DNA from: Streptomyces sp. AM 4-1-1
GTDB taxonomy: Bacteria; Actinomycetota; Actinomycetes; Streptomycetales; Streptomycetaceae
NCBI RefSeq assembly: GCF_029167625.1
Contig: NZ_CP119145.1
Span: 2,294,001-2,358,000, forward strand
Direction: 5' to 3'
DNA: 64,000 bases
Positions within the stretch are counted from its first letter, which is position 1. Each line of letters opens with the position of its first letter. The notes beneath the pieces were generated by a model. It saw nothing but the letters and a program-made list of their open reading frames with translations, did not search any database and had not been told where the DNA came from. A program made the position numbers and the translations under genes. Positions 23,565 through 31,367 of this stretch are shown in pieces.

Positions 23565-23605
23565 AAGAGCGCCCGACCAGGACGATAGGTCGGGCGCTCT
23601 TCGCT
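23565..23605 (+). terminator. Intrinsic terminator near the right end of the element
   Basis: 14-bp perfect stem AAGAGCGCCCGACC / GGTCGGGCGCTCTT (23565-23578, 23588-23601). Confidence 0.85.
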
Positions 23606-23756
23606 GTCCTCCTTGCAGGGTAGATGAGGCTTGCCTTAGCTGGCCCTAGCCGCGAGACCACGGCCCATAGGAGACCCGTTCCGCGCCGGTCGGGCCAAGC
23701 CTGCCGACAGGGGCCTACCGGCCGATACACTGGACTTGTCCAGCGCATCGTTTGGG

Positions 23757-23778
23757 GTAGTGCTGCCCGAACACCACG
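23757..23778. other. attR of the integrative element
   Basis: Element arm GTAGTGCTGC meets the crossover CC at 23767-23768 and then host arm GAACACCACG. The host frame on the minus strand reads VVFG up to this point; the Gly codon spans the crossover (GGG here, GGA when reconstructed with attL). Confidence 0.85.
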
Positions 23779-24080
23779 CCGATTCGATGCGCCAGCCGCG
23801 TACGCTCCCGGGACGGGTCGATGCCCGCGACCCGCAGCCGACCGCCGCTCGGGGTGAGGATGCCGGTCAGCATCTTGATCGTCGTGGACTTGCCCGCGCC
23901 GTTCGGCCCGATGTAGCCGACCATCTCGCCGCGCGGTACCCGGAAGCTGATCCCGTCCACCGCGCGCACCTCGCGCCGCTCACTGCGCATGAAGCCGGTC
24001 CTGCGGCGCACGTCGAAGACCTTCTCCACACCGTCCAGCACGATGAAGTCCGCGTCGGACTCCGGTCCCGTACCCGTCAT
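23767..24080 (-). pseudogene. 5' half of ABC-2 transporter ATPase, split by element
   Basis: Encodes residues 1-105: start MTGTGPES, Walker A YIGPNGAGKSTTIKML (~57-71), stopping at GVVFG immediately before the Q-loop. Translation would run 15 codons into the element (to 23715) and stop, giving a protein without signature or Walker B. It lies downstream of its two permease genes in the same operon, so the transporter is presumably inactive while the element is integrated. Confidence 0.92.
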
Positions 24081-24175
24081 GTCTCCTCCTCGCCCGTGTT
24101 CGTCCGTCTGTCCGTCCGTCTGTCCGTCCGACCGGACGCGGCCCGCTCAGTCACCTCGTACGACCGACCCGCCGT

Positions 24176-25024
24176 TCAGCTTCCCGTGCTGCGGTACGCG
24201 CGCAGGCCCGCCCGCCACGCCGTCCCCGCGATCAGCCAGCACACGCCCGCCACCACCGGCGACAGGAACGCCACCCACTCCGGCAGCCCCAACGGGTCCT
24301 GCCTGCCCAGCACGTAGAGCGCGGGCAGCCAGTTGACGAAGGCCAGCGGCACCATGAACGTCACCCCGCGCACCAGGTCCTTGCCGAAGATCGACGGCGG
24401 GTACTGGAGCAGTGTGTTCCCTCCGTACGTGAAGGAGTTCTGCACCTCGGACGCGTCCTGCGCGAAGAACTGGAACGCGGCGCCGGCCACGAACACCGCC
24501 GCGAAGATCGCCGCCCCGCTCAGCAGCATCAGCGGAATCATCAGGACCTTGAGCGGCGTCCAGCCGACGTCCAGCGTCGCCAGTGCGTAGCCGAGCACCA
24601 GCAGCCCCTGGCTGATCCGTCCCAGCCGACGCAGCGCGAACCGGTCCGCCGCCACCTGCGCGATCACCGGCACCGGGCGCACCAGCAGGGTGTCGAGCGT
24701 GCCGTCGCGCACCCGCCGCCCCAGCCGGTCCATCGACCCCATCAGCAGATCGGCCAGCCCGAACGCCGTGCCCGACGCCCCGTACAGCAGCGCGATCTCG
24801 GGCAGCGAGTAGCCGCCCAACGCGTCGACGTGCGAGAACATCAGCAGGATCGTGACGAAGTCGAAGCCGGTCGCGACGAAGTTGCCGAGCGTCGACATCA
24901 CGAACGAGGCGCGGTACGTCATCGTCGAGCGCAGCCACATCGCCACGATCAGCCCGTACGCCCTGACCCCCTCGACGAGCCGCGACCGGTCACCGAACGC
25001 GATCTCCGTACCGTCGTCAGCCAC
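24176..25024 (-). CDS. ABC-2 family permease
   Basis: 282 residues with six predicted membrane segments (e.g. FVMSTLGNFVATGFDFVTIL; IPLMLLSGAAIFAAVFVAGA), of the DUF990/ABC-2 permease type that occurs as a pair with one ATPase. Overlaps the upstream permease by 8 bases (GTGGCTGA), indicating coupling. Its cognate ATPase 95 bases downstream is interrupted by the element. Confidence 0.85.
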   Translation of the reverse strand: MADDGTEIAFGDRSRLVEGVRAYGLIVAMWLRSTMTYRASFVMSTLGNFVATGFDFVTILLMFSHVDALGGYSLPEIALLYGASGTAFGLADLLMGSMDRLGRRVRDGTLDTLLVRPVPVIAQVAADRFALRRLGRISQGLLVLGYALATLDVGWTPLKVLMIPLMLLSGAAIFAAVFVAGAAFQFFAQDASEVQNSFTYGGNTLLQYPPSIFGKDLVRGVTFMVPLAFVNWLPALYVLGRQDPLGLPEWVAFLSPVVAGVCWLIAGTAWRAGLRAYRSTGS

Positions 25025-25817
25025 CCTGCACCACCACCCTCCGGGTCGCCACCGACTGCAACGCCCGCCCGGCCGCCAGCAGCACCAGTGCCCAGCCGGC
25101 CTGGAACGCGTACGCCTCCACCAGCCCCCACCCGGTGCGCTTGCCGAGGAAGACGTCGGCGGGCACCTGGAGCAGCGACGACCAGGGCAACGCCCGCGCC
25201 ACCTCGCCGAGCGCTCCGGGGAACACCGTCAGCGGCAGCAGCATCCCGGAGAAGAACAACCCGGCCAGGAACGCGACCTGCGCCGCCCCCACCCCGTCCA
25301 TCAGCCAGAACGCCGAGAGCGCCACCAGATAGCGCACCGCGAAACTGACCACCACGCCGAGCGCCACCGAGACCAGGAAGGCGAGCCAGGTCCACGGCGA
25401 GCCGGGCAACGCCAGATCGAACGCCAGCGAGCCGATCAGCATCGGCACGATGCCGCGCCCCAGCAGGTGGAACGCCGCCCGTCCCAGGTCCCCGGCCAGC
25501 CACCAGAGCTGGAGGTCGACGGGCCGGTACAGGTCGATGGCGACATCGCCGGTACGGATGCGCTCCATCAGCTCGTCCTCGAAGCCGCCGCCCATCATGG
25601 CGCAGGTCATCAGGAGCGCCTGTCCGAGCCAGACGTAACTGAGCGCCTGCGGCAGGTCGTACCCGCCGAGCTGGGGGCGTTCGTGCCAGAGCGCCGTGTA
25701 GGTGTACGCCATGATGAAACCGAAGACGGTGTTGGTGAACACCCCCGCCGCCGTGGCGATCCGGTAGGTGGCGTACCGCCGGAACCAGCCCGCCGCGACG
25801 ACCACGTACAACCGCAC
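25017..25817 (-). CDS. ABC-2 family permease
   Basis: 266 residues, six hydrophobic segments (TAAGVFTNTVFGFIMAYTY; FLVSVALGVVVSFAVRYLVA), paralogous to the next gene, with the family motif RTGDVAIDLYRPVDLQLWWL near residue 85. First gene of the permease-permease-ATPase operon. Start GTG 25817; the octamer repeat array stands 37 bases upstream. Confidence 0.85.
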   Translation of the reverse strand: MRLYVVVAAGWFRRYATYRIATAAGVFTNTVFGFIMAYTYTALWHERPQLGGYDLPQALSYVWLGQALLMTCAMMGGGFEDELMERIRTGDVAIDLYRPVDLQLWWLAGDLGRAAFHLLGRGIVPMLIGSLAFDLALPGSPWTWLAFLVSVALGVVVSFAVRYLVALSAFWLMDGVGAAQVAFLAGLFFSGMLLPLTVFPGALGEVARALPWSSLLQVPADVFLGKRTGWGLVEAYAFQAGWALVLLAAGRALQSVATRRVVVQGG

Positions 25818-25853
25818 TCCGTAACCCCCGATCCCCGGCTTCCGGGCTTCTCC

Positions 25854-25909
25854 GACTTCCGGACTTCCGGACTTCCGGACTTCCGGACTTCCGGACTTCC
25901 GGACTTCCG
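25854..25909. repeat. Octamer tandem array GACTTCCG x7
   Basis: Seven perfect copies of GACTTCCG, with degenerate copies continuing to about 25931, in the 5' region of the permease operon. The unit is not a multiple of three and the array is non-coding. Confidence 0.95.
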
Positions 25910-25957
25910 GGCTTCCCGACTTCCGGACTTCGGCCCTCCTGAGCCAAACGCGTGATG

Positions 25958-25993
25958 CTAGTCCGGCCGGGGCAGCCGTCGCGATCGGTTTTC
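25958..25993. repeat. Left copy of diverged ~36-bp direct repeat
   Basis: CTAGTCCGGCCGGGGCAGCC... ending CGCGATCGGTTTTC closely resembles 31256-31290 in the same orientation (about 80 percent by eye). The pair brackets 5.3 kb of accessory genes. Confidence 0.65.
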
Positions 25994-25994
25994 C

Positions 25995-26035
25995 TGAGCG
26001 CCGCGGTCGGCCCGGTCGGCCGACCGCGGCGCTCA
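25995..26035. terminator. Strong hairpin terminator after GAPDH gene
   Basis: 16-bp arms TGAGCGCCGCGGTCGG / CCGACCGCGGCGCTCA (25995-26010, 26020-26035). No long T-run, as usual in this GC-rich genome. Confidence 0.75.
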
Positions 26036-26088
26036 GCGGGGGGTGCCGGGCAAAACGGCCTCGGCGGGCGGGCCGCCCCGGTCTCCGG

Positions 26089-27087
26089 TCAGCCGGCGGC
26101 GAGGAGCTGGAGGGTGTCGATCACACGGTTCGAGAAACCCCACTCGTTGTCGTACCAGGCGACCACCTTGACGTGGCGGCCGTCGACGCGGGTGAGGGCC
26201 GAATCGAAGATCGCCGAGACCGGATTGCCCGTGATGTCGGACGACACGAGCGGGTCGTCCGAGTACTCGAGTACGCCCGCGAGCGCCCCCTGCGCCGCGG
26301 CGCGGTACGCCGCCAGCACGTCCTCGCGCGTCACGTCGCGAGCGACGGTCGTATTGAGTTCGACGATCGATCCCACCGGAACCGGTACGCGGATCGAGTC
26401 GCCCGACAGCTTGCCGTCGAGGTTCGGCAGCACGAGGCCGATCGCCTTGGCGGCGCCTGTCGTGGTCGGCACGATGTTGACGGCGGCGGCGCGGGCGCGG
26501 CGGGCGTCGCGGTGCGGACCGTCCTGCAGGTTCTGCTCCTGCGTGTAGGCGTGCACCGTCGTCATGAAGCCGTGCTCGATGCCGGCGAGACCGTCGAGCA
26601 CCGCGGCCAGCGGCGCGAGCGCGTTGGTCGTGCACGAGGCGTTCGAGACGATCGTGTGGGCGGCCGGGTCGTACGCCTCGGTGTTGACCCCGAACGCGAG
26701 GGTGACATCGGCGCCGTCCGCCGGTGCGCTGATGAGCACCCTTCTCGCGCCCGCGTCGATGTGGGCGCGGGCGGCCGTGGCCGACGTGAAGCGGCCGGTC
26801 GCCTCAAGCACGATGTCGACGCCGAGCCGGTCCCACGGCAGCCGCGCCGGTTCGCGCTCGGCGAGCACGGTGATGCGACGGCCGTCGACGACGAGGGCGT
26901 CCCCGTCGACAGTCACCGGGCGGCCGAGCCGGCCCGCCGTCGTGTCGTAGGCGAGCAGCCGCGCGAGGGTGGCGGGTTCCGTGAGGTCGTTGACGGCGAC
27001 GACCTCCAGGTCGCTGTCGCGTTCGAGCAGCGCGCGCAGCACATTGCGTCCGATGCGGCCGAATCCGTTGATGGCGATGCGAGTCAT
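26089..27087 (-). CDS. gap: Glyceraldehyde-3-phosphate dehydrogenase, type I
   Basis: 332 residues. NAD-binding start MTRIAINGFGRIGRN, catalytic Cys ~150 in SNASCTTNALAP, catalytic His region GFMTTVHAYTQEQNLQDGPH, and C-terminal VKVVAWYDNEWGFSNRV. Length is normal. It converts glyceraldehyde-3-phosphate to 1,3-bisphosphoglycerate; here it sits alone, away from pgk/tpi, so it is a second or specialised copy, perhaps induced by oxidants. ATG 27087 has GAAGGGA ~9 bases upstream; the frame to 27159 has no site. The GlxA-type regulator upstream on the same strand is a likely controller. Confidence 0.96.
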   Translation of the reverse strand: MTRIAINGFGRIGRNVLRALLERDSDLEVVAVNDLTEPATLARLLAYDTTAGRLGRPVTVDGDALVVDGRRITVLAEREPARLPWDRLGVDIVLEATGRFTSATAARAHIDAGARRVLISAPADGADVTLAFGVNTEAYDPAAHTIVSNASCTTNALAPLAAVLDGLAGIEHGFMTTVHAYTQEQNLQDGPHRDARRARAAAVNIVPTTTGAAKAIGLVLPNLDGKLSGDSIRVPVPVGSIVELNTTVARDVTREDVLAAYRAAAQGALAGVLEYSDDPLVSSDITGNPVSAIFDSALTRVDGRHVKVVAWYDNEWGFSNRVIDTLQLLAAG

Positions 27088-27194
27088 GAGTGGTGTCCCT
27101 TCGGGTTCGCCATCAGGTTCTCCCGCGGCGTCCGCCGGTGACAGCGGCGTGATCGCCACGGTCCGAAAGGATCACGCCACGGGGTGGTGACGGG

Positions 27195-28151
27195 CTACTG
27201 CCCCTGGGCGAAGGTGCGCCGGTACTCGCTCGGCGTGGTGTCGAGGATGCGCTGGAAGTGCAGCCGCAGATTCGCGCCGGTGCCGAGACCGACGTCGGCG
27301 GCGATCCGCTCGATGCCCCGCTGCGAACGCTCCAGCAGCTCACGGGCCACGTCGACGCGGGCTCGCATGACCCACTGCATCGGTGTGTACCCCGTGTCCT
27401 CGACGAAGCGCCGCGAGAACGTGCGCGGCGACACCGCCGCGTGCCGGGCGAGCACTTCGAGGGTGAGGGGCTCGCCGAGCCGGTGCAGCGCCCACTCCCG
27501 GGTGGCGGCGAACCGCTCGCCGAGCGGTTCGGGCACACTGCGCGGCACGTACTGCGCCTGGCCGCCGCTGCGGTAGGGGGCCGCCACCAGGCGCCGCGCC
27601 GCGTGGTTCGACGCGGACACCCCCACATCGCCGCGCAGAATGTGCAGGCACAGGTCGATGCCCGAGGCGGCGCCGGCCGACGTCAGCACGCTGCCCTCGT
27701 CGACGAACAGGACGTTCGCGTCGACCCGCACGAGTGGACGCTTCGCCGCGAGTGCCCGCGTGTAGTGCCAGTGCGTGGTGGCGCGCCTGCCGTCGAGCAG
27801 GCCCGTGGCGGCGAGCGCGAAGGCGCCCGTGGAGATGGCGGCGAGCCGCGCGCCCCGGTCGTGGGCGGCGATCAGCGCCTCGACGACGGCCGGCGGCGGG
27901 TCGTCACGGTCCGGGTGCCGGTAGCCGGGGACGAAGACGATGTCGGCCCACGCGAGTGCTTCGATGCCGTGGGCCACGTAGTACGACAGGCCGTCGCCAC
28001 CCGCCACGGGACCGGGCGCCGCACCGCACACCCGCACCTCGTACGGCATACTCGCGCGGGTCGTGAACACCTGCGCGGGAATACCGACGTCGAGGGGCTT
28101 CGCGCCTTCGAGCACGAGGACGGCGACGCGGTACGGGGGTGAGGCCGACAC
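27195..28151 (-). CDS. GlxA-type transcriptional regulator (DJ-1/PfpI + AraC HTH)
   Basis: 318 residues. The N-terminal DJ-1/PfpI-like domain (RVAVLVLEGAKPLDVGIPAQ; later AISTGAFALAATGLLDGR, where the usual nucleophile Cys is replaced by Ser-Thr-Gly) is followed by an AraC double HTH (~215-315: LARHAAVSPRTFSRRFVEDT, IAADVGLGTGANLRLHF). Members commonly activate neighbouring genes, here the gap gene 108 bp downstream. Confidence 0.92.
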   Translation of the reverse strand: MSASPPYRVAVLVLEGAKPLDVGIPAQVFTTRASMPYEVRVCGAAPGPVAGGDGLSYYVAHGIEALAWADIVFVPGYRHPDRDDPPPAVVEALIAAHDRGARLAAISTGAFALAATGLLDGRRATTHWHYTRALAAKRPLVRVDANVLFVDEGSVLTSAGAASGIDLCLHILRGDVGVSASNHAARRLVAAPYRSGGQAQYVPRSVPEPLGERFAATREWALHRLGEPLTLEVLARHAAVSPRTFSRRFVEDTGYTPMQWVMRARVDVARELLERSQRGIERIAADVGLGTGANLRLHFQRILDTTPSEYRRTFAQGQ

Positions 28152-28337
28152 GGGGACGAGGGTACGTGGGTACCTGGGTGCGGGGGTACGTCAACCCCGT
28201 TCAGGGAGCCGCGCGGGCCCGCCGTGAACCGTGTCGATGTCGATTGCGGGCGCGGGCACCGCCGCTCGGAGGCGAGCAGGCGGACCCGGCGATGGTGGCG
28301 CCGTTCCGGGCCGACGGCACGGCGCTGCTCGCGCCGG

Positions 28338-28697
28338 TCACTTCCGCTCCGACGCGGCCAGCCGTAGCTCAAGCTGGTCGACCCGGTGGCGTAGCAGCGC
28401 GACCTGGGCTTCCAGGCTGACCTCCCGTTCCGCCCTGCGTCGAATGCGCGGTGACGCGGCGGCGCGCTCGATCACGGCGTCCAGCTGAACCAGGCGCTGC
28501 GGCCCGTTCGGGCCGTCCGCCAGCCGGGACCGGATCTCGCCGTTGCGGTACCAGGACCGCAGGGCCGAGCGGGAAACGCCGGTCTCGGCTTCCGCCTTGG
28601 CCAGCGTGACCCAGGGCGTCTCGTCCAGCCGCTCGAACAGCTCCAGCTCGTTCTGCCAGCGTGTGAGCCGGTCCTCCCAGTCCGACGGTGTCTCCAT
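28338..28697 (-). CDS. HTH protein with coiled-coil tail
   Basis: 119 residues. A MerR-like or XRE-like HTH at ~30-55 (VTLAKAEAETGVSRSALRSW) and a C-terminal helix VSLEAQVALLRHRVDQLELR suitable for dimerisation. ATG 28697 follows GGAGGG by 5 bases. Divergent from the ClpN-domain gene across a perfect palindrome, so probably autoregulatory. Confidence 0.8.
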   Translation of the reverse strand: METPSDWEDRLTRWQNELELFERLDETPWVTLAKAEAETGVSRSALRSWYRNGEIRSRLADGPNGPQRLVQLDAVIERAAASPRIRRRAEREVSLEAQVALLRHRVDQLELRLAASERK

Positions 28698-28720
28698 CAG
28701 ACCCTCCCTTCGACACAGTG

Positions 28721-28750
28721 ACCCTGTCAATAACAGTGTATTGACAGGGT
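28721..28750. promoter_or_regulatory. Shared palindromic operator of divergent HTH and ClpN genes
   Basis: ACCCTGTCAATA-ACAGTG-TATTGACAGGGT, perfect 12-bp arms. Each arm contains a TTGACA, one per strand, so it overlaps promoter elements in both directions. Confidence 0.8.
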
Positions 28751-28765
28751 GTGGACCATGGAACC

Positions 28766-29737
28766 ATGAGTTTTGAGAGGTTCACGGTCGAAGCCCGCAA
28801 GGTGGTCGTCACGGCTCAGGAGGAGGCGAGGCTGCTCAAGCACAACCACATCGGCACGGAGCACATCCTGTTGGGGCTGCTCGACGCACAGGGCGGCACG
28901 GCGGCGAAGGTTCTGCACCAGCTCGGATACGACAAGCAGACGGCGCAGGCCGACATCGCCGCGGTGGTCAAGCCGGGCTCGCAGGAGCTCAAGGGCCATA
29001 TCCCGTTCACGCCGGGCGCCAAGCGGACACTGGAGCTCGCCCTGCGCGAGGCGATGCAGTTGCACCACACCTCCATCGGGACGGAGCACATTCTGCTCGC
29101 CCTGGCCGCAGAGGGGGAGGGCGTCGGCGCGAAGGTGCTTGCCGGGCGAATCCATCCGATCAGCAGAATCCGGGCCGCGGTGCTGGCATCGGCGGACGGA
29201 CCGCGGGACGTCACGGCCGGCCCATGGCCGGCCGGCACACCCGCCACCGAGGACACCGTGTCCGTCGCGAGCGCGCTGGCCGGTGGCGCACCGGTCGGCA
29301 GCCATCACCTGCTGGAGGCGATGCTGCGGGCGGAGAACAGCATGGCGTCCAAGGTGCTGCGCGAACTGGGGGTCGATCCGGACGCGGTCGCCGCCAAGAT
29401 CGACGAACTGAATCCGGAGACGACCACGGACGCGAACCCGGAGGAGGCCGCGGCGCGCACGATGGAGATCCGGCTGGTCGACGACGAGGTACACGTCATC
29501 CTGCGGGACCCGGCAACGCTCACGATCGCCAAGGAGGTCACCGAACTGACCGGCGGCCCGCTCCAGGGCGTCGGGCCGGTCGCCGGCATGTTCGTCCCGC
29601 TCTGGCGGTCGACCAACCAGCTGCTGCTGAAGATCCAGCACGTGCTGCGACCGGACCCCGACGAAGAGGACAGATCCACCGCGAGCACCACGGACAAGGC
29701 CGTACGCGCGGTCCTCATGCCCCGGTTCCGCCGATGA
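28766..29737 (+). CDS. Clp N-terminal-domain protein (no ATPase domain)
   Basis: 323 residues. Two Clp_N repeats near 5-75 and 80-150, each with the IGTEHILL motif, and a third weaker copy around SHHLLEAM (~178). No Walker motifs, so it is not a ClpC unfoldase; stand-alone ClpN proteins may act as adaptors or bind modified substrates. ATG 28766 has no ribosome site; GTG 28751 (five codons earlier) is next to the operator and would suit a leaderless mRNA. Confidence 0.85.
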   Translation: MSFERFTVEARKVVVTAQEEARLLKHNHIGTEHILLGLLDAQGGTAAKVLHQLGYDKQTAQADIAAVVKPGSQELKGHIPFTPGAKRTLELALREAMQLHHTSIGTEHILLALAAEGEGVGAKVLAGRIHPISRIRAAVLASADGPRDVTAGPWPAGTPATEDTVSVASALAGGAPVGSHHLLEAMLRAENSMASKVLRELGVDPDAVAAKIDELNPETTTDANPEEAAARTMEIRLVDDEVHVILRDPATLTIAKEVTELTGGPLQGVGPVAGMFVPLWRSTNQLLLKIQHVLRPDPDEEDRSTASTTDKAVRAVLMPRFRR

Positions 29738-29771
29738 ACCGACTGATCAGCACGGTGAACCGGAGGTTGCC

Positions 29772-30887
29772 ATGACCATCACCATCGTCGGAGCCGGCCT
29801 GGGCGGCCTGGCCCTCGCCCGTGTGCTGCACGTGAACGGCATCGAAGCCGTCGTGTACGAACGGGAACCGTCGCGCGGCGCGCGCGGTCAGGGCGGCATG
29901 CTCGATCTGCACGCCGGGACCGGTCAGCGGGCGTTGCGCGAGGCCGGCCTGATCGACCGGTTCCACAAGATCGCCCGTGGTGAAGGCCAGGACCTGCGGC
30001 TTCTCGAACCGGACGGCACCCTGCTGTTGCGGGAGGACACACCCGACGACGCCCCGCTCGAACGACCCGAGGTCGACCGTGCCGAGCTGCGCGATCTGCT
30101 GCTGGACTCCCTCCCCGAACATGCGGTGCGCTGGGGGCACGCGGTCGAGTCCGCCGGTAACGGCCTGCTGTCCTTCGCCGACGGCAGCAGTGCGACGTAC
30201 GACCTGCTGATCGGCGCCGACGGCGCGGGCTCACGGGTCCGCGCGCTGCTCACCGACGCCCGTCCGGCGCACACCGGACACAACGTCATCGAACTCGGCA
30301 TTCCCGACATCGACCGTACTCACCCCGACCTCGCGGCGATGGTCGGGCGCGGCAACTACTGGGTGCTCGGCAACGGGCAGTCCCTGTCGGCGCAGCGGAA
30401 CGGCGACGGCCGCGTACGCGTCTACCTCAGCTTCTACAACACCGCCGAGGACTGGTTCGCGACCAGTGAGATCCCGTTCGGCGACCCAGCCGCCGCCCGG
30501 ACGCGGCTGATCGACCTGTTCACCGGCTGGGACTCACGGTTCACCGCGCTGATCGCGGCCTGCGACGACACGGTACTGCCGCGGTCGATCAGCACTCTCC
30601 CGGTCGGCCTGACCTGGCCGTCGGCGCCGGACGTCACGCTGCTCGGCGATGCCGCGCACCTGATGCCGCCGGTGGGGCAGGGCGCCAACATGGCGCTGCT
30701 CGACGGCGCCCTGCTCGGCCTCGCGCTGGCCGCGCACCCGGACGACCGTCCCGCCGCCGTCAAGGAATACGAACGCGAGATGTTCGAACGCACCAGCGCC
30801 GCCGGCCGCCAGTCAGCGCACATCCAGGAAGTCCTGGCGTCGCCGGACGCCGGCCGGAGAATGCTCGCATTCTTCCAACCCGGCTGA
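29772..30887 (+). CDS. TetX-like FAD-dependent monooxygenase
   Basis: 371 residues. FAD-binding GAGLGGLALARVL (~8), the DG motif LLIGADGAGSRVR (~152), and GDAAHLMPPVGQGANMALLD (~292-311). Group A flavoprotein hydroxylases of this length and spacing include TetX-type tetracycline-modifying enzymes, but substrate is unknown. It begins 34 bases after the ClpN gene and may share its transcript and operator. Confidence 0.9.
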   Translation: MTITIVGAGLGGLALARVLHVNGIEAVVYEREPSRGARGQGGMLDLHAGTGQRALREAGLIDRFHKIARGEGQDLRLLEPDGTLLLREDTPDDAPLERPEVDRAELRDLLLDSLPEHAVRWGHAVESAGNGLLSFADGSSATYDLLIGADGAGSRVRALLTDARPAHTGHNVIELGIPDIDRTHPDLAAMVGRGNYWVLGNGQSLSAQRNGDGRVRVYLSFYNTAEDWFATSEIPFGDPAAARTRLIDLFTGWDSRFTALIAACDDTVLPRSISTLPVGLTWPSAPDVTLLGDAAHLMPPVGQGANMALLDGALLGLALAAHPDDRPAAVKEYEREMFERTSAAGRQSAHIQEVLASPDAGRRMLAFFQPG

Positions 30888-30901
30888 ACGCAACCGCTAC
30901 G

Positions 30902-31174
30902 ACGAGACCCCCGGCCGAGCATGCAGCCGCCGTTCGGCAATTCGACGACCCCGAGCGGTTCGACATCGACCGGACGCCCAACCCGCACCTTTCCTTCGGC
31001 GCCGGTCCCCACTTCTGCCCCGCCTCGCTGATCTCCCGCGTCCATGCCGCGGAAGCGCTCACCGCCCTCCTGGAACGTCTGCCGACGCTGCGCCTGGCCC
31101 TACCAGCGGACCAGCTCGTCCGGCGCACCGGCAACATCAAGCGCGTACCCGAACGACTCCACGTCCTGTGGTGA
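30902..31174 (+). pseudogene. Cytochrome P450 C-terminal remnant
   Basis: One frame reads FDDPERFDIDRTPNPHLSFG then AGPHFCPASLISRVHA, i.e. the heme-Cys loop FGxGxHxC and the following helix of a P450, and ends at a stop at 31172-31174. Only about 90 residues remain of ~400 and no start or ribosome site is present. Confidence 0.85.
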
Positions 31175-31255
31175 GACCACCAGAAACTGCGGCCGCGGAG
31201 TGATCACGATCTGCGGCCGGGGTGCCGGTGCGGGAGCTTGCCGGAGTACGGGGTA

Positions 31256-31290
31256 CTAGTCCGCTGGGGCGACCGCTGCGATCGGCTTTC
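31256..31290. repeat. Right copy of diverged ~36-bp direct repeat
   Basis: CTAGTCCGCTGGGGCGACCG... ending TGCGATCGGCTTTC, matching 25958-25993 with one gap and several substitutions. It lies 80 bp before the PBP gene. Confidence 0.65.
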
Positions 31291-31367
31291 GGTGGAGGTA
31301 TCAGGAGTTATCCATAAGAAAAGTGCACTATAGGAGGACTGACCACTGCCGAGGAGTCCGCACGCAC

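Larger units (their letters stand above)
5443..23768. mobile_element. 18.3-kb serine-integrase integrative (probably conjugative) element
   Basis: Borders are fixed by the two halves of one ATPase gene, which join in frame when the interval is removed. Base composition inside is clearly more AT-rich than either flank. Content includes a large serine integrase next to the left end, parA/parB, a VirD4/TraD-like ATPase with a replication-relaxation protein, small membrane proteins and regulators. No FtsK-like TraB and no recognisable RepSA or prim-pol replication protein is seen, so it differs from the classical pSAM2-type actinomycete elements. Whether it transfers or excises is inferred. Confidence 0.9.

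Noticed and set aside
25854..25931. CRISPR-like array
   Set aside because: The repeats are contiguous 8-bp units with no spacers and no cas genes; simple tandem repeat.
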